Below, piece after piece: positions 17,092-26,199 of a stretch of 36,122 nucleotides of DNA. Location: assembly GCA_001822095.1 (NCBI GenBank), contig MHPP01000014.1:75654-111775 (forward strand), written 5' to 3'. This DNA comes from Candidatus Staskawiczbacteria bacterium RIFOXYC1_FULL_38_18 (GTDB lineage: Bacteria > Patescibacteriota > Minisyncoccia > Minisyncoccales > Staskawiczbacteraceae). The notes beneath the pieces were generated by a model. That model did not search any database. It had not been told where the DNA came from and saw nothing but the letters and a program-made list of their open reading frames with translations. The stretch's first letter is position 1; every line of letters begins with the position of its first letter. The position numbers and the translations under genes are program-made.

Positions 17092-18216
17092 TTATTTTAT
17101 GGAATAAAAAATTTCATAAATTATTCCAAATAGAAAAACTAGCGATAACGGATAAACAATTATATTTTTTCCTCCAATTTTTTTATACATAAGTAAAATG
17201 AGAATTCCGTCTATCCCCAGTAAAACTCCTCCCACAAATGAGATAATAGGCAAAAAAGCCTTTAATCCCAGCAAAAGAAGTATTAATGGCGTAAAGCAGG
17301 TCATGATAAATGCCTGCCAATGCTTTATTTTCAAATCATACGCTAAAACCTTTTTTAAAATTGTTCCTTGCGCAATAAACGCAGTGAGGGTTGCCAAAGT
17401 TCCCGCCAAAAGAGCTACAGCCACAACCCCTCTCCCAAAAAAATTTGCCAGCCCGTCTATTGCTGTTTGCGTTGTGGCGGTTCCGCTTATTCCCAGGATT
17501 AAAAAAATGAATAAAAGATAAAAAGCCGAAACCGATATTGTTGAGAAAATAATTATTTTTTTTAGATTATGTTTTCTGCCCAGAAGCATCTCTTCGGCCT
17601 GCGGTATGAGCCCTATTCCCCAAAGCGAAAATAATAATGCGCCATAAGGAAGGAACAAATTTGAAATTTGAAATTTGAAATTTGAAAAAAATATGTGACT
17701 CATCTTAAATTGCGGGATTCCCTGTAGAAGTATAAAAAACAATAAAAAAACAAGCAAAATTAAAACCCAGAATTCAACTTTTGCAATAACCTTAATATCA
17801 AAATATACCACTGAACTGGCTATTAAAAAATAAATAATTGTATATGCTAAGATATTCCCGCCTAAAAACGGGCTAAGAGCGGAGGTCAAAAAATTTCCGC
17901 CGACAATTAAATAAACCAGAAGGACGCCCAACAAAGCAAAAATTGTGGAAAGCATGGCAAAGGTTTGCGCGTACCTCCCTAAATAATGCCCCACAAATCC
18001 GGGGAACCTTTTAAAATCAGGTGTTTTTAGGCTTATTTCCGCAAATATTAAATCAATCGTCACAACTAGTGCGGTTATGACTAAAAAATACGTGAGCATT
18101 ACCCAAATACCGGCCTTAGATGCAATATATGGCAAGGATAAAAACCCCACGCCAATCATTCCCCCGCCGAACACCGCAATTGGATAAATATAATTTTTAA
18201 ATAAACCTTTAACCAT
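17092..18216 (-). CDS. Amino acid permease-like membrane transporter (APC superfamily, HAAAP-like)
   Basis: Eleven or so hydrophobic segments; N-term GGGMIGVGFLSLPYIASKAGIW. Confidence 0.75.
   Translation of the reverse strand: MVKGLFKNYIYPIAVFGGGMIGVGFLSLPYIASKAGIWVMLTYFLVITALVVTIDLIFAEISLKTPDFKRFPGFVGHYLGRYAQTFAMLSTIFALLGVLLVYLIVGGNFLTSALSPFLGGNILAYTIIYFLIASSVVYFDIKVIAKVEFWVLILLVFLLFFILLQGIPQFKMSHIFFSNFKFQISNLFLPYGALLFSLWGIGLIPQAEEMLLGRKHNLKKIIIFSTISVSAFYLLFIFLILGISGTATTQTAIDGLANFFGRGVVAVALLAGTLATLTAFIAQGTILKKVLAYDLKIKHWQAFIMTCFTPLILLLLGLKAFLPIISFVGGVLLGIDGILILLMYKKIGGKNIIVYPLSLVFLFGIIYEIFYSIK
17657..17684. repeat. Four tandem AAATTTG heptamers inside the permease CDS
   Basis: aaatttgaaatttgaaatttgaaatttg. 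Confidence 0.9.
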
Positions 18217-18246
18217 TTGTTCATTATACCATTAAAATAAAAAAAG

Positions 18247-18321
18247 TGCTCCCAGCCGGATTTGAACCGGCGTTTCGTCCGTGAGAGGGACGCGTCCTGG
18301 ACCGGGCTAGACGATGGGAGC
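18247..18321 (-). tRNA. tRNA-Glu (CTC)
   Basis: Minus strand GCTCCCATCGTCTAG...CGTCC CTCTCAC GGACG...GCCGGTTCAAATCCGGCTGGGAGCA; CCA not encoded. Confidence 0.92.
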
Positions 18322-18356
18322 AACGTATTATTTTTACTACAAAAAAAACTTTTTGT

Positions 18357-20090
18357 CTATTTTACCGGGTTAGTGGTAACATCGTAGTCGGGAGGAATTT
18401 GCCAGTAATTTATTATATATTGCGCAAGCTCTTTAAAAACAGGCACAGCGGAAAGCGATGACTTTGAAACTTTTGGGCTGTCCAATTTTACCATTATCAA
18501 AAATTGCGGATTATATGCCGGGCCAAAACCCACGAAACTTTGGATTGTTTTGTCGTCGGATTCGTATCCCCTGCCGTTTTTTAACGGAATTTGGGCAGTG
18601 CCTGTTTTTCCCGCCATATAATATCCCGGAATTTTTGCCACGCCATTAAACCCTTTATCCACCACATTTACAAGCATGCTGGTTAGTTGCGAAGCGGTTT
18701 GCTGGGAAATTATGGGCGAGGAAATTTCCGGATTTATTTTTTGTTCATCTCCTCCGCTTATAATTTTTTCCACAATATATGGCCTTACCAGCCGGCCCCC
18801 GTTTGCTATAGCGCAAAATCCCCGGGCAATCTGAAGGGGCGTTAATTCAATTCCCTGTCCAAAAGAAGCTGTGGCAAAATTCATTTCTGGCCCGTTATTT
18901 CGCAGGGTGCTATTGCTTGAATAAACCTCTCCCTGCAAATCAATTCCAGTTTTTCCGCCAAAACCAAATTTATCCATATAATCTAAAAATGTTTTGTGGG
19001 AAATTTGCTGCGAAGCAAAAACCGCTCCGGTGTTAATTGAATTTTCCAAAACCTCGGTCATTGTTTTTGTTCCGTAAACTTCGTTGGCAAAGTTATGGAT
19101 TGTTTTTGAACCAAATTTTACAAACCCCGTGTCAACATATGTGGTGTCTGGCGTTATTTTGCCCTCGTTTAAGGCCGCGGCCATTGTGAAGGGCTTCATA
19201 ATTGAACCGGGCTCAAAAAGCTTCTGTGTTATTGTGTTTTGAAAAATTTCCAGGTCGCTTTCTTGCGAATATTGGTTTGGATTAAAAGACGGATAATTTG
19301 CCAAGGCCAGAATTCTGCCGGTATCCGGCCTCATGACTATTATTTGACCAGAGGAAATATCCAACTTTTCTTTTGTTTTTTTTAACAGATTTTCCGCCTG
19401 GAACTGTATGTTGTAATCAATCGTTAAATATAAATCCGAGCCATCTAGGGATATCTCGCTATTTTTGGAAAAAATTGAATCTATTCCTATCTTTTCCTGT
19501 TGCATCCCAGTTTTTCCCTTTAAAATATCGTCATAATGCCCCTCTATCCCGTATTGCCCCAACCCTTCCCCGCCCAAAAAACCGATAACCTGGCTTGCCA
19601 TGCCCTCCTGCGGATAAAATCTTTGCGAATTTTCTTGCCACGAAATACCGTCCAAGCCAAGCCGTTTTATTTTATCCAGCTCCTCTGGCGTTATGCCTTT
19701 TTTAATAACAATGTATGAATTCTGCGAGGCCAGGCTTTCTATTATTTTTTCTTTTGCAAGCCCAATGAGCTTGCCTAGAGACTCCGCAAAAAAAAGCTTG
19801 TCGGTTATTTTTTTAGGGTTTGCGGAAATCGTCCAGCTGGTTTTATTGATGGCCAAGCTCTTAATTTCTCCCGACAAGTTTTGCCCTTTTGTCTGCTGGC
19901 TATTTTCACAAAAAATCCGGCCTCTTGGGCCCGATTCGCTGTTAAACGTGATTTGCTGCCCCAATGCCTGGGCCTGGTAAAATTTGTGTTTTAAAACCTG
20001 CAGAAAAAACAAGCGGCTTATAATGGCTGCCCAAAGAATCAAAATAAAAATTAAAACTACATATGCCCGCCAATTGCTATTTTTTTTCAT
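18357..20090 (-). CDS. ftsI: Peptidoglycan D,D-transpeptidase FtsI/PBP2-like
   Basis: GSIMKPFTMAAAL (SxxK), SIN, KTGTAQIP; N-terminal TM; downstream of rsmH. Confidence 0.88.
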   Translation of the reverse strand: MKKNSNWRAYVVLIFILILWAAIISRLFFLQVLKHKFYQAQALGQQITFNSESGPRGRIFCENSQQTKGQNLSGEIKSLAINKTSWTISANPKKITDKLFFAESLGKLIGLAKEKIIESLASQNSYIVIKKGITPEELDKIKRLGLDGISWQENSQRFYPQEGMASQVIGFLGGEGLGQYGIEGHYDDILKGKTGMQQEKIGIDSIFSKNSEISLDGSDLYLTIDYNIQFQAENLLKKTKEKLDISSGQIIVMRPDTGRILALANYPSFNPNQYSQESDLEIFQNTITQKLFEPGSIMKPFTMAAALNEGKITPDTTYVDTGFVKFGSKTIHNFANEVYGTKTMTEVLENSINTGAVFASQQISHKTFLDYMDKFGFGGKTGIDLQGEVYSSNSTLRNNGPEMNFATASFGQGIELTPLQIARGFCAIANGGRLVRPYIVEKIISGGDEQKINPEISSPIISQQTASQLTSMLVNVVDKGFNGVAKIPGYYMAGKTGTAQIPLKNGRGYESDDKTIQSFVGFGPAYNPQFLIMVKLDSPKVSKSSLSAVPVFKELAQYIINYWQIPPDYDVTTNPVK

Positions 20091-20094
20091 TGGC

Positions 20095-20457
20095 TTATCT
20101 TGCCGTGGCGACGAAGTTATCCATAATTTTTATATATTTTACGGATGTTGTTTTTTCAAAACTCATGCCTTCGACTTGAGCCAAAGCGTGCCCCAAAAAA
20201 CTGCTTTCTGCAAAAGAGGCCTGCAAGTTTTTATTATCGTCCGTTAGCTTGGCTATCTCGTTTTGATAGCTGTTAATAAGATACGCCCCTTTTGTAAGGC
20301 TGTTTATCTGCCATGCGTAAAAAGACAAGGAAATAAACACCCCTAAAAGCGCTACAAAAAGAATTGCCTTCCAATTTGCGGTCGGCAGAGCAACAGATTC
20401 AACCTTTGCCTTTACGTTTTTTTGCAGCCTTGAATAATTAAGCGCTAATGTTGTCAT
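20095..20457 (-). CDS. FtsL-like cell division protein
   Basis: 120 aa, single TM plus short coiled coil, located between rsmH and ftsI. Confidence 0.65.
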   Translation of the reverse strand: MTTLALNYSRLQKNVKAKVESVALPTANWKAILFVALLGVFISLSFYAWQINSLTKGAYLINSYQNEIAKLTDDNKNLQASFAESSFLGHALAQVEGMSFEKTTSVKYIKIMDNFVATAR

Positions 20458-21356
20458 AACTTGATGGCTACCCTTAGCTTTGCGGAACGAGCTCGAGGAT
20501 TATCCCTATGCTCATTATCCAAAGCGATTACGGGCTTTTTTGTTAATATTTTTAATAAACCTTCTTTTTCTTTGTTCCTTAAAAATTGTTTGGCGATCCT
20601 GTCTTCTAACGAATGAAACGAAATAACTGCTATTCTTCCGCCAGGCCTTAAAATTGAAATAATTTGCGGCAAAGCTTTTTGCAAACTGTCCAGTTCTCCA
20701 TTTACCGCTATCCTCAACGCCTGAAATGTTCTTGTCGCATAATGAATTTTAGAATGCCAATAGAATGATGGCGTGGCGTCTTTTATTATCTCAACAAGTT
20801 CAAATGTTGTTTTAATTCTTTGCCCTGAGCCTGTCGAAGGGTTTCTCTGGTCTATAATTTTTTTTGCAATTTTTCTTGAAAATTTTTCTTCGCCGTATTC
20901 TGAAATAATTTTTTCAATTTTTTCTTCCAACCACTCGTTTACAATTATTTCCGCGGTTAAATCGTTTCTTTTTTGGTCATACCTCATATCAAGTGGCTGG
21001 TCTGCCTGGAAAGAAAACCCCTTTCCGGATTCTTCCAACTGCCAGGAAGACATTCCCAGGTCCAGCAATACCCCTGAAATTTTTTCAAAATTGTTATTTT
21101 TTAAAATATCTTCCAGATTAGCGTAAGAATCATTTACAAGGAATAGTCTGTTTTCAAAAACTTTTAATAACTCTTTGCAGTTCTTGATTTGTTCGGGGTC
21201 TAAGTCAATTCCCAAAAGTTTTCCGTTTGGCCCGGTTTTCTCCAAAATCAACTTTGCATGCCCTCCCTGCCCCACCGTGCAATCAATAAAATTTTCGTTA
21301 GGTTTAGGGTTTAATGCCTCCAAAACTTCTTTTGTAAGAACAGGTATGTGCTTCAT
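20454..21356 (-). CDS. rsmH: 16S rRNA (cytosine(1402)-N(4))-methyltransferase
   Basis: HIPVLTKEVLEAL, DCTVGQGGHAKLIL, ISFHSLEDRIAKQFL, NPRARSAKLRVA. Confidence 0.95.
   Translation of the reverse strand: MKHIPVLTKEVLEALNPKPNENFIDCTVGQGGHAKLILEKTGPNGKLLGIDLDPEQIKNCKELLKVFENRLFLVNDSYANLEDILKNNNFEKISGVLLDLGMSSWQLEESGKGFSFQADQPLDMRYDQKRNDLTAEIIVNEWLEEKIEKIISEYGEEKFSRKIAKKIIDQRNPSTGSGQRIKTTFELVEIIKDATPSFYWHSKIHYATRTFQALRIAVNGELDSLQKALPQIISILRPGGRIAVISFHSLEDRIAKQFLRNKEKEGLLKILTKKPVIALDNEHRDNPRARSAKLRVAIKL
20821..20841 (-). repeat. Dispersed STxSGQ-type repeat in rsmH
   Basis: TGCCCTGAGCCTGTCGAAGGG; encodes PSTGSGQ. Confidence 0.85.
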
Positions 21357-21788
21357 TTAGATTCCAAACGGCCCTAATTTTGAAACTATGTCCTCAACTC
21401 CTTTTTCAGCATTTTTGCTGTAAGCGCCCCACTTCTCAGAATCCCAAATTTCAACTCTTGTAGACAGCCCGCAAATTGTAACATTTTTTTTAAATTCGGC
21501 AAATTCTTTTAAATAATCCGGCAAAAGTATTCTTCCAAGCTTGTCCAAAGTAACCTCCGTAGCGCTTGCAAGCTGAAACCTTGCAAAAGCCCTTGCCTCA
21601 ACCTGTGAAGCGGGCAAATTTGCTAATTTACCAGCCGAAATCTCCCACTCTTTTTCCGTGTAAACAACCAGGCATCCTTCAAGCCCTTTTGTGATTATCA
21701 CTTTCTCGCCCAATTCCCCTCTAAATTTTGAGGGCAAAGCCAAGCGTTTTTTGATATCAATTGTGTGTTGGTATTGGCCAATAAGCAT
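21357..21788 (-). CDS. mraZ: Transcriptional regulator MraZ
   Basis: MLIGQYQHTIDIKKRLALPSKFRGEL...TLDKLGRILLPDYLKEFAE; internal Met at 21788 is the typical MraZ start. Confidence 0.92.
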   Translation of the reverse strand: MLIGQYQHTIDIKKRLALPSKFRGELGEKVIITKGLEGCLVVYTEKEWEISAGKLANLPASQVEARAFARFQLASATEVTLDKLGRILLPDYLKEFAEFKKNVTICGLSTRVEIWDSEKWGAYSKNAEKGVEDIVSKLGPFGI

Positions 21789-21794
21789 AAATTT

Positions 21795-21850
21795 TCCACA
21801 TTTATCCACATTTATCCACTTATACTTATTTATACTCCACAGCAAGCCAC
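21795..21850 (-). promoter_or_regulatory. GTGGA repeat array upstream of mraZ (MraZ-box-like; also resembles DnaA boxes)
   Basis: + strand TCCAC at 21795, 21805, 21815 (exact 10-bp period) and 21836, plus GCCAC at 21846. Confidence 0.6.
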
Positions 21851-22049
21851 TTCGTCAACCTGTGGATAACTTTATTCCCCCACCTGTATTTATAAATTAA
21901 TAATTAATGAAATTGACTTTTTAAGGATGGATGTGATAAGCTTTAATTAGCACCTGAAAAATTTACTTCCCGAATTCTCTTTCGGATTTTTCAGGCGATT
22001 GGCGGGCTCAATAAGGATTCGTCCCGAGAGCCAGAAAGCGAGGTTGGAA

Positions 22050-22685
22050 ATGGGTTTGCCCAACAACATTAATGTGGTTACGGGAGACGCGAAAATCGCG
22101 ATTAAGGAAATCTCCATCGCGGAATGGTGCGGCATCATCAAGGCTACACTACTCAGAATCAAGCCGTGCTTGAAGTACGTGTCGGGCTTCCAAACGCTTT
22201 CCAAGCTACTCAACAGTGCGCCCATGACAGGCTATGGACGGTTTGCCACGCCACCTAAAGCCATGCCAAAGCTCGAAGGCACGGACAAAAACCAAAAGAC
22301 AAGATTCGTTGCCGTGGATACGTGGAAACTGGAGAAGATCAACGTCGAGCCCAGCCACGAAATCAAGCAAGGCTTTTTGCTCCTGACCGACGATGGAAAT
22401 TTTGCAATCCTCACGCTATCCTGTTTCAGGCAAGAGGACCACTACGCTGTATGCGCGTCCTCTTTAATCGCCAACAGCTCAATTGGTGGGCTCAAATGCG
22501 TGATGGACGTGAACGCGCATGAGATACGCACCCGCATTGAGGACGGGTCTATTAGCCCGTACAACTTGCTGGACAGGCTATATCTCCTTTTTCACGGTAC
22601 CGTAGCGGACAGAGAACAGCGCATGGAGTCATTGCGCAAAGCGTGCGACTGGTTGCAAGGAATATGTGGCAGAATTGCAATTTGA
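22050..22685 (+). CDS. Hypothetical protein, GC-rich codon usage
   Basis: ORF with ATG at 22050 and upstream GAGG (longer ORF start TTG at 21999); own terminator. Confidence 0.65.
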   Translation: MGLPNNINVVTGDAKIAIKEISIAEWCGIIKATLLRIKPCLKYVSGFQTLSKLLNSAPMTGYGRFATPPKAMPKLEGTDKNQKTRFVAVDTWKLEKINVEPSHEIKQGFLLLTDDGNFAILTLSCFRQEDHYAVCASSLIANSSIGGLKCVMDVNAHEIRTRIEDGSISPYNLLDRLYLLFHGTVADREQRMESLRKACDWLQGICGRIAI

Positions 22686-22725
22686 AACAGGCTTAGTTGC
22701 ATGCCTGACGCGCAAGCATATGCAG

Positions 22726-22762
22726 GGCTTTGGAAACTTCAGTTTCCACGGCCATTTTTTTT
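22726..22762 (+). terminator. Rho-independent terminator
   Basis: GGC TT TGGAAAC TTCA GTTTCCA CG GCC A TTTTTTTT. Confidence 0.65.
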
Positions 22763-22799
22763 ACAAAAAAATAAAATGTAAAAACATACCACAATACAC

Positions 22800-22839
22800 C
22801 GATGCCATAATTTATAAAGCTTTACATTTTATGGCATCG
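22800..22839. repeat. Intergenic inverted repeat
   Basis: cgatgccataa ... ttatggcatcg, 11-bp perfect arms, 18-nt loop. Confidence 0.75.
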
Positions 22840-22916
22840 TTTATGTTTGTGTTTTGCTTTGTCGCACAATAAAATTAGCGCACCCCATACACCTTGTGCA
22901 CGTATGTAAAAATAAC

Positions 22917-22945
22917 AAAAAAAAGAGCCTCACAAATTGTGAGGC
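22917..22945 (-). terminator. Rho-independent terminator of the small ORF 22987-23208
   Basis: Minus strand GCCTCACAATTTGTGAGGC then TCTTTTTTT. Confidence 0.75.
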
Positions 22946-22986
22946 GTCGCCAAAAATAACTTCTGGCGCATGCCTTGGGAAAAAAC

Positions 22987-23208
22987 TTAACCTACGGTGG
23001 CCAAGACGCCCCTTGATTTTAGATACTCCAACGCTTCGGGCGGACTGTCAAACTCCTTAATGTGGCTGGTTGTTGAACCAATGGTGTTGTTCCCGGAATA
23101 TTCGGGAACCTCAACCCACAGCAAGCTTATCTCGCAAAACTTGCCTTGCATTCTTACAACCTGACCGATCCACCACCCCATTCTGGCCGACGGCCTCACG
23201 GAGTCCAA
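22987..23208 (-). CDS. Small hypothetical protein, GC-rich; start uncertain, possibly 5'-truncated
   Basis: 73-aa ORF from TTG; reading frame open back to near the clp stop; no SD seen. Confidence 0.45.
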   Translation of the reverse strand: MDSVRPSARMGWWIGQVVRMQGKFCEISLLWVEVPEYSGNNTIGSTTSHIKEFDSPPEALEYLKSRGVLATVG

Positions 23209-23246
23209 TGTGTATCCAGCTTTATGCAGTGGTAGCCACTTTTAAT

Positions 23247-25820
23247 TTATGCTGGCGCGGGATTATTAATAATAAGCTCAAGCGTTTCGGGATTAATTTC
23301 TATTCTGTCCCCCTTTTTAATTTGGTCGGAAATTAAACCTTGCGCTATCACATTTTCTATTTTATCCTGCACCACCCTTCTCATTTCTCTGGCGCCAAAT
23401 TCCGGCTTATAGGACAGCTCAACAATTTTTTCTTCTAATGGTTCGTAAAATTCAAAATCGATTTCTTTTTCTTTAAGGCTTTTTTGCAGGCTTTGCAGGG
23501 TCAGCTGGGCAATTTTCATTAAATTATCTTTTGTTAACGGATGAAAAACCACCACAGCGTCAAAGCGGTTTATAAATTCCGGCCTGAATGTATTTTTTTC
23601 AAATAAAAAGCCCAGTAACTTGTCCTTATCTATTTTCTCCCCCGCCTCAACCTGTTTAAAGATAACACTTGCAGCGGCATTGGATGTGCATATAATTATT
23701 GTATTTGTGAAAACAATTTTCCTGCCCTGCCCGTCTGTTATATGCCCCTCGTCTAAAACCTGTAAAAATAAATTTAAAATATCAGGATGCGCCTTTTCAA
23801 TTTCATCAAGCAAAACCAAGGAAAATGGCGTTTCTCTTACCGGGGTTGTCAGAAGTCCCTGCATTTCAACCGGAGACGAGGCCCCAATTAATCTTGGAAT
23901 ATCCGAAATTGCTTGGAATTCAGACATGTCAATTCTTATCATTTTTTCGGCTTGCCCTGAGCCCGTCGAAGGGCCAAAATAAATTTGCGCCAAGGCTTTT
24001 GCTGTTTCTGTTTTTCCAACGCCAGTGGGCCCCATAAATAAAAATGTTCCCATTGGCCTTGTCTTTGATCCTATGCCCGCCCTTGCCCTTCTCATGGCTA
24101 CAGCAATGCCCGTAACCGCCTCTTCCTGGTTTACAATTCTTTGATGGATTAAATTTTCAAGATTCATTAAAACCTCTTTTTCCTTGACTTCCATTTTCCC
24201 CACGGGAATTTCTGTTTTTTTAGACATTATTTCAGCAATATGATGGGGTAAAACAATTTTTTCTTTTAGCGACTGCACATAAACAACCGCCTCGTTTAAA
24301 ATATCAAGGGCCTTTTTAGGAAAAGGCAGGCTTGGCATATACCTGCCTGTTAGATTAACAATTTCCCTTATGGACGGATATAAAATAAATATTTTATTTT
24401 TGTATTCTAAATCTAGCGAAGTATTTTGTAAAATTTTTATTGCCTCTATTTCGTTAACCGCGCTTACTTCTATTTTCCTGAAAAATTCAACAAAGGACGG
24501 GTTTTGCTCCAAATTTTTGTGCAGGCCATCTTGCGAGGTTATGCCAACAAACTGAAATTCGGGGATTGCAAGGTATTTTGTCAAAATCGCCGATATGTCA
24601 ACCTGCCCTGGTTTGTGATCTTTTAGTCCTACAAAATTCTCCAGCTGGTCAATAACTAAAATCACATTCCCCGACAAAATAACTTCCGAAAAAATCCTGT
24701 CCAATACTGCCTCCAGCCTTTCAGGATCCTGTATTGTTGCTGATAGGGCAACAACATCAAGTTCAACCACTCTCTTTCCATTTAACTCTAGCAGTGTTTG
24801 CCCCAAATAACACTTTTGGGCAAGCGCCTGTATTATCCCTTTTCTGCCCGTGCCCGATTCGCCAACTAATAATGCGTTGGCCAAATCAGACTTTGCCAAC
24901 GTAACCTGCAATTCTTCTATTTCCTTTTCGTGGCCAACAATTTCCTTAAAAGCCCATTTGCTTACAACTCTTCTCCAGTCAATTGAAAATTTGTCCAAAG
25001 TAACAGTATACCCCGAAGCCAAGTCCCTTCCAAAGGCGCCCCGCCTGGCTAGGTTTTCTGGAGTCCAAAATTCCTTGCTTCTCCTAAAAGAGTCTTCCGC
25101 AGAATTCAACCACGAAGCAAGATTTTCCACGTCCTCTTTTTTCAGGTCATAATCCATTAGAACTTTTTTAAAAAATTCATCGGATTTTGCCAGCCCAACG
25201 AGCAGTTCTTTTTCTCCAATTGTCCTGTGTTTTTGCCCTGCAGAAAAAAACAGCGCTTCTTTTATTGTTTTTTCCCAGCCCTCCAAGAAATAAGCCTCCG
25301 AACTGTTTTCCTTCGGGATTTTTTCTAAATAATTTTTAATATCATCCTGGAGTTTTTTGATATTTATGCCCAGCCGGCAACATAAAATTGGAGTTTCTTT
25401 GCCATGCCTCACGGCCGAATATAAAAGCGCGGTTGAATTATTTCTTATTTTCTTCTTCCTGCACAACGCCGCGGAATGTTGGGCAATTTTGGCAGCCTCA
25501 AAGTTTAGCAATTCCGCCAGATTATATTTTTCCGGGTCTAAAATTGCGTCACTTAATTTTATACTAAGCTCAGGTTTTTTTATTTTTAAATTTAAAAATA
25601 AATCAAAATTATAAAAAAGAAAATAAAAACTCAAAGAAAAAACGATCACGCGCGTCGCCGTGCCACTGTTTACTGCCCCCCATAAGGAAAAAATAATTAA
25701 ACAAAGCGATATTATAAATAAAATCCAGGACAAAACGCTTAGAATTTTAGCAAACCTGAAAAAAAAGATTTTTTCTCTTTTTAATGCGCGGTAAATTGCT
25801 GTTTCTGCCAAATTAAACAT
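23247..25820 (-). CDS. Membrane-anchored Clp-like double AAA+ ATPase
   Basis: N-term TM hairpin, Clp-N-like region, NBD2 with FMGPTGVGKTETAKALA and LVLLDEIEKAH; likely ATG at 25820 overlapping the upstream stop. Confidence 0.85.
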   Translation of the reverse strand: MFNLAETAIYRALKREKIFFFRFAKILSVLSWILFIISLCLIIFSLWGAVNSGTATRVIVFSLSFYFLFYNFDLFLNLKIKKPELSIKLSDAILDPEKYNLAELLNFEAAKIAQHSAALCRKKKIRNNSTALLYSAVRHGKETPILCCRLGINIKKLQDDIKNYLEKIPKENSSEAYFLEGWEKTIKEALFFSAGQKHRTIGEKELLVGLAKSDEFFKKVLMDYDLKKEDVENLASWLNSAEDSFRRSKEFWTPENLARRGAFGRDLASGYTVTLDKFSIDWRRVVSKWAFKEIVGHEKEIEELQVTLAKSDLANALLVGESGTGRKGIIQALAQKCYLGQTLLELNGKRVVELDVVALSATIQDPERLEAVLDRIFSEVILSGNVILVIDQLENFVGLKDHKPGQVDISAILTKYLAIPEFQFVGITSQDGLHKNLEQNPSFVEFFRKIEVSAVNEIEAIKILQNTSLDLEYKNKIFILYPSIREIVNLTGRYMPSLPFPKKALDILNEAVVYVQSLKEKIVLPHHIAEIMSKKTEIPVGKMEVKEKEVLMNLENLIHQRIVNQEEAVTGIAVAMRRARAGIGSKTRPMGTFLFMGPTGVGKTETAKALAQIYFGPSTGSGQAEKMIRIDMSEFQAISDIPRLIGASSPVEMQGLLTTPVRETPFSLVLLDEIEKAHPDILNLFLQVLDEGHITDGQGRKIVFTNTIIICTSNAAASVIFKQVEAGEKIDKDKLLGFLFEKNTFRPEFINRFDAVVVFHPLTKDNLMKIAQLTLQSLQKSLKEKEIDFEFYEPLEEKIVELSYKPEFGAREMRRVVQDKIENVIAQGLISDQIKKGDRIEINPETLELIINNPAPA
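23953..23973 (-). repeat. Dispersed STxSGQ-type repeat in the clp-like gene
   Basis: TGCCCTGAGCCCGTCGAAGGG; encodes PSTGSGQ. Confidence 0.85.
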
Positions 25821-26199
25821 ATAGGGTAAATATAAGCCCAATGATTACTAAAAACGGCATAAAAATCCAGCCCAATAAGATCACTGCTCCGGCAGTTAAA
25901 ACAAAAATTTGAAAAACAAATCCAAATATTATTAAAAAAATCCTTATTACCGATCCCAAGAATCTGGAAAAAATATTTGAGATAAACGTGTTTAAAATTT
26001 CAACAACGTCAAACCCTTTGGGGTATCTCCAATTATACCTTCGCCATGGCGCAAAAAAGGTTTTCAGCAATAAAATAAACGAGAAATAATTTGTCGCAAA
26101 CATCAAATAATTTTTCCAAACTAAAATCAAAAACTTTGGCATTTCAAAAAAATGCCAAAAAATCCATAGGGAAATAATATTTTGGTTATTGCTTACCAT
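25813..26199 (-). CDS. Hypothetical membrane protein
   Basis: 128-aa ORF, 2-3 TM segments, translationally overlapped with neighbours. Confidence 0.6.
   Translation of the reverse strand: MVSNNQNIISLWIFWHFFEMPKFLILVWKNYLMFATNYFSFILLLKTFFAPWRRYNWRYPKGFDVVEILNTFISNIFSRFLGSVIRIFLIIFGFVFQIFVLTAGAVILLGWIFMPFLVIIGLIFTLYV

Noticed and set aside
21789-21900. Firm oriC call from DnaA-box-like sequences
   Set aside because: No dnaA/dnaN nearby and no strand switch; the repeats are equally explained by MraZ-type phased sites, so it is kept only as an alternative hypothesis.
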